A stretch of DNA of 64,000 bases from Acetobacter oryzoeni (GCF_004014775.2 NZ_CP042808.1:1482001-1546000), one strand, 5' to 3'; numbered from the stretch's first letter, positions 47,219 through 56,853 are shown. Made by a program: numbers and translations. Notes: a model not told the origin generated them from the sequence alone.

Positions 47219-47548
47219 AATCATCCCTAAATCATATTTCGCGGTTGCTACACGGCAGCATGTAGCGCCCGCACCTTCCTGACATGGTAGGATATGTCAC
47301 GGCTATCCGTCATCATTATGGCCTGACTAAAATTTATACATATTGTTGTGAATTGGTTAACCACACATCGCCACCGCACTGAGGCGTCCGGGCGTGAGGC
47401 CGGCTTCTGCGGCACACAGTGCCATCACTCTGTGCATATACCTTCATGATATTGAAAGCATATGCACCTGTTCGGCACCAAAATCACACAACTGTGATCC
47501 GTATTTTATTATCCAAAATGCAAGGATCACATTTCAAGGCAATGGGCA
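47219..47548. other. Gene-free gap between mscS-like and sorbosone dehydrogenase genes
   Basis: About 330 nt with no supported gene. It must hold the promoter of the channel gene and the 3' end of the dehydrogenase transcript. A short inverted repeat TGACAT...ATGTCA lies near 47280-47300. I see no terminator hairpin with a T run and no RNA gene. Confidence 0.5.
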
Positions 47549-48889
47549 CTATGGGTTCTGCCCTGTCACACGCCATACAACATTGCCAACATCATCAGCA
47601 ACCAACAGTGCTCCTGAACGATCAAGTGCCAAGCCTACCGGCCGCCCATGCACATGTGCTTCATCAGATGTTAAAAAGCCCGTCAGAACATCAATAGGCA
47701 TTCCTGCTGGCTGACCATCGGCAAACGGCACATAGATAACTTTGTAGCCACTTTTAGGCCTACGGTTCCATGATCCATGTTGCGCCACAAACAACCCATG
47801 TCGCCAAGCATCAGGAAGTTGGATGGCATCATGAGAAAACGCAATCCCGATGGATGCCGTATGCGCCCCAACCGCGTAATCAGGCACAACAGCTTGAGCC
47901 ACAAGATCGGGACGCTGAGGTGAAACACGGCTATCAACATGCTGGCCGTAATAGCTATACGGCCAACCATAAAACGCCCCTTCCTTCACGGCGGTAATGT
48001 AATCGGGCACAAGGTCACTGCCTATTTCATCCCGCTCATTTACCGCTACCCATAGGGCACCGCTATCTGGTTCAAAAGCCAAGCCATTGGGGTTACGCAG
48101 GCCGGTTGCATATGGGGTGAGCTTTCCTGTGGACAGGTCAAGTTTGTCTATCCGCGCCCGCCCTTCTTCAACCTCCATACCGTTATCGGCAACATTGCTA
48201 TTGGATCCGATAGTTACGTACAGAAAGCTGCCATCTGGGCTGGCAAGCAAGTTTTTAGTCCAATGATGGTTATATCCTGCAGGTAGGTCCACCACTTTGG
48301 TACCCGGCGTATTAATCTGCGTATCGCCATCATGATAAGTAAAACGCAAAATCTCATTGGCATTGGCCACATAGAGATCATTCCCTATCAGAGCCATCCC
48401 AAACGGAGAATAAAGATGATCCAGAAAAACCGTGCGCGTATCTACAGTTCCGTTCCCTGATGTATCACGCAGCAGAATAATCCGGTTGGGGCTGGCATCC
48501 CCCGCCCCTGCTTTGCCCATAACAAATCCGGCAATACGGCTTTTAACAGTTTTAACATCTGTTTTGGGGGAGTTGCTCTCGGCCACCAGAATATCACCGT
48601 TGGGCAATTTATAGAGCCATCGCGGGTGGTTCAGGTTTTTTGCATAAGCCGTAACAGCCAGCCCCTGTGCGGGTGATGGAGCCTGCGTGCCCGACCACCC
48701 AATAGGCGTTGCAATATTAACCGTTGGGAACAAGGTATGGTTGGGTTTTGGAAGATCAGGACTAGGACCAAACCCGGCGGCAACGGGCAGCACTGCTGCT
48801 TCTGGATGCAATAAAAGTTTCCACCCAGCAGCACTGATAACCGCAAGGCTCAGCACGCCAACGCTACCCCAGTACACCCATGTTTTCAT
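47549..48889 (-). CDS. PQQ-type L-sorbosone dehydrogenase family protein
   Basis: 446-residue membrane-anchored periplasmic dehydrogenase. One N-terminal helix (about 5-27) is followed by a six-bladed beta-propeller of the soluble glucose/sorbosone dehydrogenase fold. Visible features include [62 protein letters not shown] and [13 protein letters not shown]. In acetic acid bacteria such enzymes oxidise L-sorbosone or related sugar aldehydes with PQQ and pass electrons to ubiquinone. The actual substrate here is unproven. Monocistronic, just upstream of the bd-oxidase operon on the minus strand. Confidence 0.88.
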   Translation of the reverse strand: MKTWVYWGSVGVLSLAVISAAGWKLLLHPEAAVLPVAAGFGPSPDLPKPNHTLFPTVNIATPIGWSGTQAPSPAQGLAVTAYAKNLNHPRWLYKLPNGDILVAESNSPKTDVKTVKSRIAGFVMGKAGAGDASPNRIILLRDTSGNGTVDTRTVFLDHLYSPFGMALIGNDLYVANANEILRFTYHDGDTQINTPGTKVVDLPAGYNHHWTKNLLASPDGSFLYVTIGSNSNVADNGMEVEEGRARIDKLDLSTGKLTPYATGLRNPNGLAFEPDSGALWVAVNERDEIGSDLVPDYITAVKEGAFYGWPYSYYGQHVDSRVSPQRPDLVAQAVVPDYAVGAHTASIGIAFSHDAIQLPDAWRHGLFVAQHGSWNRRPKSGYKVIYVPFADGQPAGMPIDVLTGFLTSDEAHVHGRPVGLALDRSGALLVADDVGNVVWRVTGQNP

Positions 48890-49095
48890 AACATTCTCTC
48901 GGTTCTATGTTACGACCAAGATCATGCACCCAACAAGGAAACCTTTGCTCCATTCCTTGAAAGAAAAAACAAGAACAGAACAAGCTTAAGCACAACAGCA
49001 TGATCGTCTGGTCAATGCGTAGTGCCTGTGTAACATCCGAACATCTTGGCAGGTTCCACTATCTGCCACTTATATTACCTGCTGCACCCAATAAT

Positions 49096-49130
49096 GGCGC
49101 CACCCACATATGTTGGGGTGGCGCCTTTTT
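49096..49130 (+). terminator. Strong plus-strand terminator without a known gene before it
   Basis: GGCGCCACCC (49096-49105), 10-nt loop, GGGTGGCGCC (49116-49125), then TTTTT. A perfect 10-bp stem. The T run is on the plus strand, yet no plus-strand gene lies upstream. It may end a small RNA from 48890-49095. On the minus strand it lacks a T run but lies just after the last bd-oxidase operon gene. Confidence 0.8.
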
Positions 49131-49131
49131 A

Positions 49132-49230
49132 TTATGGGAACCAGCGCCGTCCGCACCGATAAGCAATAAGGTAAAGCCCCATATACACAACGGGAATAAA
49201 GAAAATAATCCGTTCGAGATCACCCATCAT
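49132..49230 (-). CDS. 32-residue membrane microprotein at the end of the bd-oxidase operon
   Basis: A complete 32-codon frame: ATG 49228-49230 (a second ATG follows), a single hydrophobic helix (about residues 8-24, IIFFIPVVYMGLYLIAY), and a basic end RCGRRW. It begins 2 nt after the stop of the CydX-like gene, giving tight translational coupling, and stops just before the terminator stem. Charge pattern (acidic start, basic end) suggests one membrane crossing. I do not recognise a named family. Its place suggests a small subunit or assembly factor of the oxidase. Confidence 0.6.
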   Translation of the reverse strand: MMGDLERIIFFIPVVYMGLYLIAYRCGRRWFP

Positions 49231-49232
49231 GG

Positions 49233-49427
49233 TCAGATTTCCTCATCGGATGAAAGGTTGGATTGAGCATCCAGCATAATAGCCCCTGCCCCAGAAATCA
49301 GAATGATCATGACCGTGCCGATCACCCACGCAAAATACCAAGGCCCCTGGTCCCCCACAAACACGGCAAACAGTAGGGAAACCACAAGAACAACCGCCAG
49401 ACCGGCCAGACGCAAAAGCTTTGTCAT
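49233..49427 (-). CDS. CydX-like small subunit with an extra N-terminal helix
   Basis: 64 residues with two hydrophobic helices. The second begins PWYFAWVIGTV, matching the WYFAWxxGT core of CydX, the small subunit that stabilises bd oxidases, and ends in an acidic tail (SNLSSDEEI). E. coli CydX has only this second helix, so the first helix is an addition. I chose ATG 49427 (GAGG 5 nt upstream) over the overlapping GTG 49430. It follows cydB by 13 nt. Small size makes the family call moderate, but context supports it. Confidence 0.75.
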   Translation of the reverse strand: MTKLLRLAGLAVVLVVSLLFAVFVGDQGPWYFAWVIGTVMIILISGAGAIMLDAQSNLSSDEEI

Positions 49428-49440
49428 CACGACCTCACAA

Positions 49441-50580
49441 TCAGTAGCTATGGGTATCGTTTACGACATCAGCGGTATGAACCTTCCCGCGCATGACGTA
49501 ATAACACCACGAAGTGTAGGATAGAATAATCGGCACAAAAATGGCGGCCACAGCCAACATACAGCCCAAGCCATATTCACTTGCCGTGCTGTTCCATACC
49601 GTCAGACTTTGATCTGGCACGGTGGAGGATGGCATAAGGAATGGAAACATGGCGCAGCCAACAGTCATGATGGTGCCTGCCCATGCACCCAGCCCCAACC
49701 ACCAGGCCACTACAGTGCGGCCAGCCGCCAGCATGGCAGAACCTGCCAACATACAAACCACCCCCACAACAGGCAGCGCCCACAAGGCAGGATGATTATG
49801 GAAATTATGCATCCACCCACCAGCAACTATGGCGACTGATTGCCCATGTAGCGGGTTTGCTAGCATGGCAGGATTAACCGGAGCCTGCATGACAAATCCG
49901 GGCAAAAACTGCATCCACACGCCACCAGCCACAAACAGGATGGCCGCAAATATACCTCCGGCAATGGCGTAATGCCGAGCACGCGCCCAAATTGGGTTAT
50001 CGGCCCGCAGCATCAGCATAGCCCCACCCTGATAAATGCTCAGGCTAACGGACATAAGGCCACACAGAATGGCAAAGGGGTTGAGCAGATAAGACAGGAA
50101 GGATTCATCCTGATAATACTGCCCCGTCCATCCAAAATGATATCCTACCCCTTCCAGAATATTCCCAAAGGCTGCACCGTAGATAAACATCGGCACAAAG
50201 CCCGAAACAAGAAACACCCAATCCCAGCTTGCGCGCCATAGTCTGCTATCTGCCTTGGAACGATATTCAAACGCGACTGGACGTAAGATCATGCTGAACA
50301 GCAGCGTGATCATGACCACGTAAAAAACCGAGAACGATGTACCGTAGAGTGTGGGAAAAGCGGCAAAAATTGCCCCTCCTCCCAAAATGAACCACACCTG
50401 GTTGCCATCCCAATGCGGGCCAATAATGTTAAGTGCTGTACGGCGTTCGGCATCATTGCGCCCTACAAAGCGCAATAATGTGCCAACCCCCATATCCATG
50501 CCCACCATGGTGCCAAGGCCGATAAACAGCACACCCAGCATAACGGCCCAGACTATTTTCAGTATCGCGTAAAGTTCCAT
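49441..50580 (-). CDS. cydB: Cytochrome bd-type ubiquinol oxidase, subunit II
   Basis: 379-residue subunit II of the bd oxidase, which pairs with CydA in the inner membrane and lacks haem ligands of its own. Family segments are visible: GLGTMVGMDMGVGTLLRFVGRND, IGPHWDGNQVWFILGGGAIFAAFP and YGTSFSVFYVVMITL. About nine hydrophobic helices; length is normal. The ATG is preceded by AGGA at 9 nt. It lies 14 nt after cydA. In acetic acid bacteria this type is usually called cyanide-insensitive oxidase (CioB). Confidence 0.95.
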   Translation of the reverse strand: MELYAILKIVWAVMLGVLFIGLGTMVGMDMGVGTLLRFVGRNDAERRTALNIIGPHWDGNQVWFILGGGAIFAAFPTLYGTSFSVFYVVMITLLFSMILRPVAFEYRSKADSRLWRASWDWVFLVSGFVPMFIYGAAFGNILEGVGYHFGWTGQYYQDESFLSYLLNPFAILCGLMSVSLSIYQGGAMLMLRADNPIWARARHYAIAGGIFAAILFVAGGVWMQFLPGFVMQAPVNPAMLANPLHGQSVAIVAGGWMHNFHNHPALWALPVVGVVCMLAGSAMLAAGRTVVAWWLGLGAWAGTIMTVGCAMFPFLMPSSTVPDQSLTVWNSTASEYGLGCMLAVAAIFVPIILSYTSWCYYVMRGKVHTADVVNDTHSY

Positions 50581-50594
50581 ATCACCGTGTCCTG

Positions 50595-52208
50595 TCAGGA
50601 GGCCGTGGAGTGCATGTCAAAGGCAGACGGTTTGGGAGCAGCATGCTGAGCATGGGGTTCCATACTGTCGTGTTCTGGCCCCAGACGCGCAAACTTGAAC
50701 ATGAGGTAAAGTTCTGCGGCAATAAACACACTGTAAAGCAGCACAAACCCGATAAGCGAAAACACCATGTAAGACACACCGTGGCTTGAGGCAGACAGGA
50801 ATGTTGGCAGCCAGCCAAATACTGTCCACGGTTGACGGCCTGCTTCAGCCGTAATCCACCCAAACTCTGTTGCCAAAATTGGCAAAGGGATAGACCACAT
50901 ACACAGTTTTAGAAGAAGTTTGTTATGCTCCAGACGACGCTTTAGACTGATATATGCAGAGATAGCAAACAGCGCGAAGAACCATAGGGAGAGAAACACC
51001 ATAAACCGAAAAGACCAGAATGTAACAAACACGTTGGGGAGAATATCGGGCTGGGTTGCTTTCACCACAGTATCAATCTGATTTTCAGGAATATTCGTAA
51101 CATCCTGATTGGGCGCGTGTCGGGCTGCCAACAGGCCATACCCCATATCCTGCTCATGCTGCGTAAACAGAGCAAGATCTGCATCGCTATGCGTTACACC
51201 ATAGCGGCGCAAGGCGCTTACAGCCTCAATACCCGAACGAATACGCGGTCCGGCAGCATCTTCCAGTTCATGCATACCGGTAATAGGCTGATCAAACGTA
51301 TGGGTAATCAGCGGGGTAAGTACAAGCGGCACACCTACTTCAAAATGGTTTTCCTGCTTGGCATCATCTGGCAGCGCGGCCAAAATCCACGGCTCAAACG
51401 GTGGTTTACTGGTATGCCAAAGGCCTTCAATTGCCGCAATTTTGGTCGGCTGCTTTTCATAATCCAACCGCCCCAGCACATCTCCCAGCGTGATAACTGC
51501 CACGGTGGAGATAATGCCAAACAATGCCGCCATACGGAATGAACGCGCTGCAAACTGCCGGTGCTGGCCGCGCAAAAGATAAAAAGCACTAATCCCCATT
51601 ACAAACATTGCCGCAGAAACGTAACCCGCAACAGATGTATGTACAAACTTGGCCTGTGCATCTGGGTTGAAAACCAGATTTACAAAGCTTTCAAACTGCA
51701 TGCGCATGGTTTCTGGATCAAAATGCGCACCTTCGGGCACATTCATCCCGGCATTGGCAATCAGTATCCACAGGGCTGACAAATTGGAGCCTAGGGCTAC
51801 CAGATAAGTAACGGCTAGGTGTGCCTGCTTGCTTAGCCGATCCCACCCAAAAAACATGAGACCTACAAAGGTAGATTCCATAAAAAAGGCCATCAGGCCT
51901 TCAATAGCCAAGGGCGTGCCAAACATATCCCCAAAGAAGTGAGAATACATGGACCAGTTGGTGCCAAACTCAAATTCCATTGTGATGCCGGTTGCAACCC
52001 CAATGGCAAAGTTGATACCGAACAGTTTGCCCCAAAACTGCGCCATATCTTTATAAATCTGCCGGCCGGTAACGACGTAAACCGTCTCCATAGCTGCCAG
52101 CATGAATGTAAGGCCAAGGGTAAGCGGCACAAACATGAAGTGGTACAATGCCGTCAACGCAAATTGAAAGCGCGACAGATCGACGACATTGGGATCAATA
52201 AATTCCAC
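50595..52208 (-). CDS. cydA: Cytochrome bd-type ubiquinol oxidase, subunit I
   Basis: 537-residue haem-bearing subunit reducing O2 to water with ubiquinol and little proton pumping. Likely haem ligands are visible: His in RFQFALTALYHF, His in KFVHTSVAGY, and Met in FWSFRFM. The GWITAEAGRQPWTVFG motif near the quinol site is present. The Q-loop is short, as in cyanide-insensitive (Cio) oxidases. It starts with GTG (52206-52208), with a strong AGGAG 8 nt upstream. A 64-nt gap separates it from cydC. Confidence 0.95.
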   Translation of the reverse strand: MEFIDPNVVDLSRFQFALTALYHFMFVPLTLGLTFMLAAMETVYVVTGRQIYKDMAQFWGKLFGINFAIGVATGITMEFEFGTNWSMYSHFFGDMFGTPLAIEGLMAFFMESTFVGLMFFGWDRLSKQAHLAVTYLVALGSNLSALWILIANAGMNVPEGAHFDPETMRMQFESFVNLVFNPDAQAKFVHTSVAGYVSAAMFVMGISAFYLLRGQHRQFAARSFRMAALFGIISTVAVITLGDVLGRLDYEKQPTKIAAIEGLWHTSKPPFEPWILAALPDDAKQENHFEVGVPLVLTPLITHTFDQPITGMHELEDAAGPRIRSGIEAVSALRRYGVTHSDADLALFTQHEQDMGYGLLAARHAPNQDVTNIPENQIDTVVKATQPDILPNVFVTFWSFRFMVFLSLWFFALFAISAYISLKRRLEHNKLLLKLCMWSIPLPILATEFGWITAEAGRQPWTVFGWLPTFLSASSHGVSYMVFSLIGFVLLYSVFIAAELYLMFKFARLGPEHDSMEPHAQHAAPKPSAFDMHSTAS

Positions 52209-52272
52209 CGTCAGATCTCCTGATTACGGTAAAAGCAAATAAGGGTTTTGGGTGGGTCAGGTCATCGTCGGA

Positions 52273-53964
52273 TCATGGCGCTCTCCCGGCCTCATGAAAC
52301 CGGCCTTCTTCAACGCGCACGATACGGTCCATCAATCCGGCCACTGCAGGATTATGGGTAATGCACATTATGGTTGTTTGCGGCGGTAGAGCAGCAAGCA
52401 AGGCGGCCATAAGCTCCTGCTCCGTCTGCGCATCCAGACCTTCGGTCGGCTCATCCAGAATGATCCAGGCTGGTGCTCGCAGCACAACCTGCGCTATAAC
52501 CAACCGCCGTGCCTGCCCGCCAGAAAGGCGAACACCTCCTTCTCCAATCAAGGTATCCAGACCTGCTGGCTCAGCGTGTGTAAACTTTGCCAGCTGCGCT
52601 ATCTGTAATGCCCGCCACATTTTTTCCTCTGTGGCGTTGGGGTTGGCAATCATCAGGTTACGCCGGATACTGCCCTGAAACAGGTGATAATCCTGCGCCA
52701 CCACGCCAATGTGCTGCGCCATGATATCAGCATCGACGTTTTTCAGATCAACGTTACCAAAACTGGCTGTTCCTTTCTGATAATCATAAAAACGGAACAG
52801 CAGATTTATCAGCGTACTTTTGCCTGCCCCTGATGGCCCAACCAGAGCAACATGCTCTCCTTGCCGGATCAACAGGTTGGCGTGCCGTAGCGCCCAGTGT
52901 TTTGCTTCTGGGTAACGCATTCCCAAGTTACAAAAACACAAATCCAATGCTTGAACTGGCGAGGCTATTACAGCAGGTACAGGCACACATGGAGGCTGAT
53001 CACATACAGCAAATACGCGGCGTGCAGCCACTCGCACATGCCCAAGCAATTGCCACGCTGCCGGTAAAGGCCCCACTACATCAAATGCAGCAAGCCCGCT
53101 CAATGCCAACATAGGCAAACACGCTGCGGAAAGCGTGCCTGCATGATAAGCATGCGTAGCAAGAGCCAACATTGCCACCGCGCTTAACGTGCCAATAACC
53201 GTGCTGAGACAACGCGCCCCACCTTGAAGCAGCAAAATCCTTTGGCGGCATAAGCGAATATTGGTTTGCTGGTCTGCAATATGTTTTTGCACGCTGTTTG
53301 CAGCGCCAAGAAACATGAATTCGCCCATACCTTGTAAGATTTCCGCCATATCTGCATGCATAATATCTTGCTGAACGCTGATCTGCGCGGTCGCTTTTGC
53401 TGAAAGCTTGGCTGTTGCTAGTGGAATAATAGTTCCGCACAGCAACAGACTTGCAGCCAAAACCAAAGCTGCTGAAAAAGAAAATAGGCCTGTTACAGTC
53501 ACATATACTACGCAGCAGATAGCAGCCGCGGCAAAAGGCAGCATAACTTCCAGGTAAACCTGCCCCATCCGGTCTGTATCAGACACAAAGCGGAACAGCA
53601 TATCCCCACTACGTTGCCGAGCTAGAACGGCAGGAGCCTGAGGTGCAAGCCTCTCAAAACTCCACGCACGCACCTGCCCAATAAACCGTAGCGTGGCATC
53701 ATGCGTCACCACACGTTCCAGATACCGCGCAAGAATACGCACAGTGGCAAAAAACCTGACACCTACTGCTGGCAAGAAGATGTTAAAGGCATTTTGTGCT
53801 ACAATTCCGCCAAGGCCCGCTATTGCCGCAGCAGCCAAAAGCCAGCCGGACAAAAACAGCAGCCCAAAATTAGCCAGAGATGCAAATACTGCCAGCACAA
53901 GCCCTATCAGCATTTCGCGCCGAATAGGCTTTATCAGCACGGCAAGGCGTAAAAACGGTGTCAT
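52273..53964 (-). CDS. cydC: ABC exporter CydC (thiol export, bd-oxidase assembly)
   Basis: 563-residue half-transporter with six membrane helices in the first 320 residues and an ATPase domain with Walker A GPSGAGKSTLINLL, signature LSGGQARRLVIAQ and Walker B WIILDEPTEGLD. With CydD it exports cysteine or glutathione, and is needed to assemble bd oxidase. ATG 53964 overlaps the cydD stop by 4 nt (ATGA). Position directly before cydAB supports the assignment. Confidence 0.93.
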   Translation of the reverse strand: MTPFLRLAVLIKPIRREMLIGLVLAVFASLANFGLLFLSGWLLAAAAIAGLGGIVAQNAFNIFLPAVGVRFFATVRILARYLERVVTHDATLRFIGQVRAWSFERLAPQAPAVLARQRSGDMLFRFVSDTDRMGQVYLEVMLPFAAAAICCVVYVTVTGLFSFSAALVLAASLLLCGTIIPLATAKLSAKATAQISVQQDIMHADMAEILQGMGEFMFLGAANSVQKHIADQQTNIRLCRQRILLLQGGARCLSTVIGTLSAVAMLALATHAYHAGTLSAACLPMLALSGLAAFDVVGPLPAAWQLLGHVRVAARRVFAVCDQPPCVPVPAVIASPVQALDLCFCNLGMRYPEAKHWALRHANLLIRQGEHVALVGPSGAGKSTLINLLFRFYDYQKGTASFGNVDLKNVDADIMAQHIGVVAQDYHLFQGSIRRNLMIANPNATEEKMWRALQIAQLAKFTHAEPAGLDTLIGEGGVRLSGGQARRLVIAQVVLRAPAWIILDEPTEGLDAQTEQELMAALLAALPPQTTIMCITHNPAVAGLMDRIVRVEEGRFHEAGRAP

Positions 53965-55655
53965 GCTGCGTGCTCCAACATATGTGGGCCGCTAAAAACC
54001 TGCCCCTTATGCACCCGCAACACTTGCCGTGCGTGATTGATGATTGCCCCACGATGAGCGATCACAATAACAATACGATCAAGTGCAACACGCGCGATGG
54101 CGGCAGCAACACGTTGCTCAGTTTCGGGATCAAGATGAGCTGTGGGCTCATCCAGAATGAGAACTTGCGGGTCCCGCAACAACACACGTGCCAGCGCCAA
54201 ACGCTGCACCTGCCCGCCAGACAGACATACCCCACGCTCTCCTATGGGGGTATCAAACCCCTGAGGCAGAGCTTCGATAAACGACAATGCATCAGCTTGC
54301 CGCGCAACGTTACGAAGGCATTCAACATCTGCTTGTGGGTTTGCCAGACGTAGGTTTTCCGCCACTGTGCCATGTATAAGGCAAGGCCGCTGTGGCACCC
54401 AACCAATGCAAGATTGCCAATGCGTATGTATTTGGCCATGAACATCTTTTGCAACAATACGCCCAGCAACAGGCGATAATAGGCCAAGCAGAAGGCGCAC
54501 CAGCGTTGTTTTACCTGCGCCACTTTCCCCTGTTATCAAGCTAACTGTGCCACGATTGAATGTACAGTTTACACGAGACAAAACGGGTCTGTTTTCTTCA
54601 TACTTTGCTGATATATTCTCACAGTTTACAGATAGAAGTGGCTCTATCATTGGCTGCTGAGTATGATCTACAACTCCTGCTGGAAGTGCAAAAAGTTTGC
54701 TGATCCCGGCCATAGCTGCAGTTGCATTTTGGCGTGCATGATAACTGGCAGAAAAAGCCCGCAGCGGCATAAAATACTCTGGCGCCAAAAGCAGCACTAA
54801 AAAAGCAGACTGAAAATCTGCTTTCCCCTCCAGCAAGCGTGCACCGAACACAACGGCTACAAGCGCAATGGACAGGCTGGCAAAAAACTCCAGCACTGCC
54901 GAGGTAAGAAATGCCACTTTCATGACGGACATGGTTGTACAGCGATATTCATCTGCCATACCTGCCACCGCGGCAACAGCATCCTTTGCACGACCAAACA
55001 GCCGCAGGCTCGTCATCCCCTGCAATGCATCCAGAAAGGATGAACCTAGCAGCAGAAGTTGGGTCCACTGTCGGTCCATAATAGCCTGAGCCCGATACCC
55101 AACCAGCGCCATAAAAACAGGAATAAGCGGCCCGGTGCAGGCCAGAATTAAGAAGCTCCAGCCATCCAGATGCAAAACAGTGGCCAATATCATAAACGGC
55201 AACACCACCATCATGGCGGCGCGTGGAATATACTGGGCAAAATAGGGTTCCAACCCTTCTAGCCCGGCATCCAGCACCGTAACTGTTTCCCCTGTTGTGT
55301 AGTTGGCCATCCCTACAGGCCCGACATGAAACAGATGCTGTAGCAGTTCATTCCGCAATTTGGAGATAAGACGCAGGCTGCCTTGGGCAGCAACAATATC
55401 AGCCCCCCATTGCAAGAGCGCACGCCCAACCAGCAAAATTACCAGCCACCCTAAGGCTGGAACTTCAGCCTCCAACGCGTGATGCCTAAAAGCTAGATCT
55501 GCAACAATTTGTGCAAAAACAGTAAGTTGTAAGACCAATAATACAGCAGCAACTCCACCAAGCAGCACGGATACACCAAGCCAAAGGCTTATGCGCCGCG
55601 TAAAGCCCACAAGGGTTTTGTTGCTCGAAGATTGCATCATCACTTTCACACTCAC
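53961..55655 (-). CDS. cydD: ABC exporter CydD (thiol export, bd-oxidase assembly)
   Basis: 564-residue partner of CydC: six membrane helices, then an ATPase with Walker A GESGAGKTTLVRLL, signature LSGGQVQRLALAR and Walker B VLILDEPTAHLD. First gene of the cydDCAB-small-protein operon. The frame opens with GTG 55655 close to a G-rich stretch; ATG 55640 and 55637 are alternatives that lose five or six residues. Which start is used does not change the domain reading. About 300 nt upstream hold no gene but contain an inverted repeat. Confidence 0.93.
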   Translation of the reverse strand: MSVKVMMQSSSNKTLVGFTRRISLWLGVSVLLGGVAAVLLVLQLTVFAQIVADLAFRHHALEAEVPALGWLVILLVGRALLQWGADIVAAQGSLRLISKLRNELLQHLFHVGPVGMANYTTGETVTVLDAGLEGLEPYFAQYIPRAAMMVVLPFMILATVLHLDGWSFLILACTGPLIPVFMALVGYRAQAIMDRQWTQLLLLGSSFLDALQGMTSLRLFGRAKDAVAAVAGMADEYRCTTMSVMKVAFLTSAVLEFFASLSIALVAVVFGARLLEGKADFQSAFLVLLLAPEYFMPLRAFSASYHARQNATAAMAGISKLFALPAGVVDHTQQPMIEPLLSVNCENISAKYEENRPVLSRVNCTFNRGTVSLITGESGAGKTTLVRLLLGLLSPVAGRIVAKDVHGQIHTHWQSCIGWVPQRPCLIHGTVAENLRLANPQADVECLRNVARQADALSFIEALPQGFDTPIGERGVCLSGGQVQRLALARVLLRDPQVLILDEPTAHLDPETEQRVAAAIARVALDRIVIVIAHRGAIINHARQVLRVHKGQVFSGPHMLEHAA

Positions 55656-55802
55656 TGCCCCCTCACCCCCACAAAGGAACGGGGAATGATAAGGGCACCG
55701 CCTTTATTCATTGTTTATGTAATTATGTATTTATTTATGTCAAGGTAGGGAAAGAAGGAGGTTTTTTGAAATATGCCTTTTTACTAAGAAAAATCTCTCT
55801 CG

Positions 55803-55823
55803 AATGGAGATATCCTCTCCATT
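55803..55823. promoter_or_regulatory. Inverted repeat upstream of the bd-oxidase operon
   Basis: AATGGAGA, TATCC, TCTCCATT: a perfect 8-bp inverted repeat about 150 nt before the cydD start. It could be a regulator site. I saw no FNR-type TTGAT-N4-ATCAA site in this gap. The rest of 55656-55954 is AT-rich with no gene. Confidence 0.35.
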
Positions 55824-55954
55824 AACTTACATATTTTTATTAACTATTTTGAAGGCAGAAAAAGTGTGCGGCAGCATGGTCATACAAGCAAAACGCGCAA
55901 CATGATGAGGTCACGATGAATCAACTACTGCAATACAGCCATTATTGACGGCCA

Positions 55955-55987
55955 AGAAAAAAGCCATCTGACTTATGATCAGATGGC
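55955..55987 (-). terminator. Terminator after piuC-like gene
   Basis: On the minus strand GCCATCTGA, 7-nt loop, TCAGATGGC (arms 55979-55987 and 55963-55971) followed by TTTTTTCTT. Perfect 9-bp stem, 100 nt beyond the hydroxylase stop. The 56-kb unit thus ends before the bd-oxidase control region. Confidence 0.88.
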
Positions 55988-56087
55988 CGGAAGCAAAATC
56001 TTTCTCAAGAATAGAATTACACGCTCAATATATTTTATGTTTTCTATATAAAAATATTTATTGAGGATGATAACTATATTTTCTTAT

Positions 56088-56780
56088 TTACAGAATGCAC
56101 CATTGGCGCATTAAATTATGATAGGTATTTGTAAGCGCCAATACAGTTCGGTCTGTATCCCCCAATCTTTCGCGCAAGGATATAATTTGCACATCCAGAT
56201 CAAACATAATTTGCCGACGGCTTTCTTCTGCAATCATAGATTGTGACCAAAAAAATGCAGCCAATCTTTTGCCACGTGTAACTGGCGCAACGCTATGCAA
56301 TACCGTAGTGGGATATACGACCATATCACCAGCAGCCAGCTTAACTGATTGCTGCGTGCCGTTAGTATGGATAACAAGTTCGCCCCCATCATATTCTTCT
56401 GGTTCAGAAAAAAACAATGTTGAGGAAACATCCGTGCGAATACGCGTGTGAATGCCACCCGCAAAAACACCGCGGATCGCATTATCCACATGAGCACCAA
56501 ATTGCATGCCCCCTTCATACCTATTAAATAAAGGGGGCGTAACTTTATACGGCAGAACAGCACTATTAAACGAGGCATTCCGGCCCAAAGCGCGCAAAAC
56601 TAGCTCCCCCAATTCCAAACAGGTTTCTGAGTTACGGGGAAGCTGTAAGTTGTTCTTACTTTTGGCAGATTGTGCCCCTGCGGTTTCCCGCCCATCTGTC
56701 CATTCTGCTGCTTCCAACTTCATCCGGCAATAGGCAAGCTCATCAGCAGTCAGAACAGATGGAATACACAAAAACATCAT
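56088..56780 (-). CDS. piuC: Fe(II)/2-oxoglutarate-dependent hydroxylase, PiuC/YbiX type
   Basis: 230-residue PKHD-type dioxygenase. The double-stranded beta-helix core has the Fe(II) ligands in FGAHVDNAI (His and Asp) and LHSVAPVTRGKR (His, with Arg for 2-oxoglutarate). PiuC proteins lie beside siderophore receptor genes and are induced by iron starvation; the substrate is not established. ATG 56780 and 56777 are adjacent options. It lies 90 nt after the TonB receptor on the same strand, with an inverted repeat in the gap. Confidence 0.88.
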   Translation of the reverse strand: MMFLCIPSVLTADELAYCRMKLEAAEWTDGRETAGAQSAKSKNNLQLPRNSETCLELGELVLRALGRNASFNSAVLPYKVTPPLFNRYEGGMQFGAHVDNAIRGVFAGGIHTRIRTDVSSTLFFSEPEEYDGGELVIHTNGTQQSVKLAAGDMVVYPTTVLHSVAPVTRGKRLAAFFWSQSMIAEESRRQIMFDLDVQIISLRERLGDTDRTVLALTNTYHNLMRQWCIL

Positions 56781-56814
56781 CAAAAACTTTTCTAATATTC
56801 TATACTTATATCCA

Positions 56815-56853
56815 TAAAGGAAAGAGCATCTCTTACGCGCCCCCTTCCTTTAT
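56815..56853. promoter_or_regulatory. Inverted repeat between receptor and piuC
   Basis: ATAAAGGAA (56815-56823) and TTCCTTTAT (56845-56853) are perfect complements over a 21-nt loop. It could set the relative expression or stability of the receptor and piuC parts of one transcript. There is no T run to make it a clear terminator. Confidence 0.35.

Noticed and set aside
49000..49266. 88-codon plus-strand frame upstream of the orphan terminator
   Set aside because: It runs through the terminator and antisense to two supported small genes, so it is not a credible coding region.
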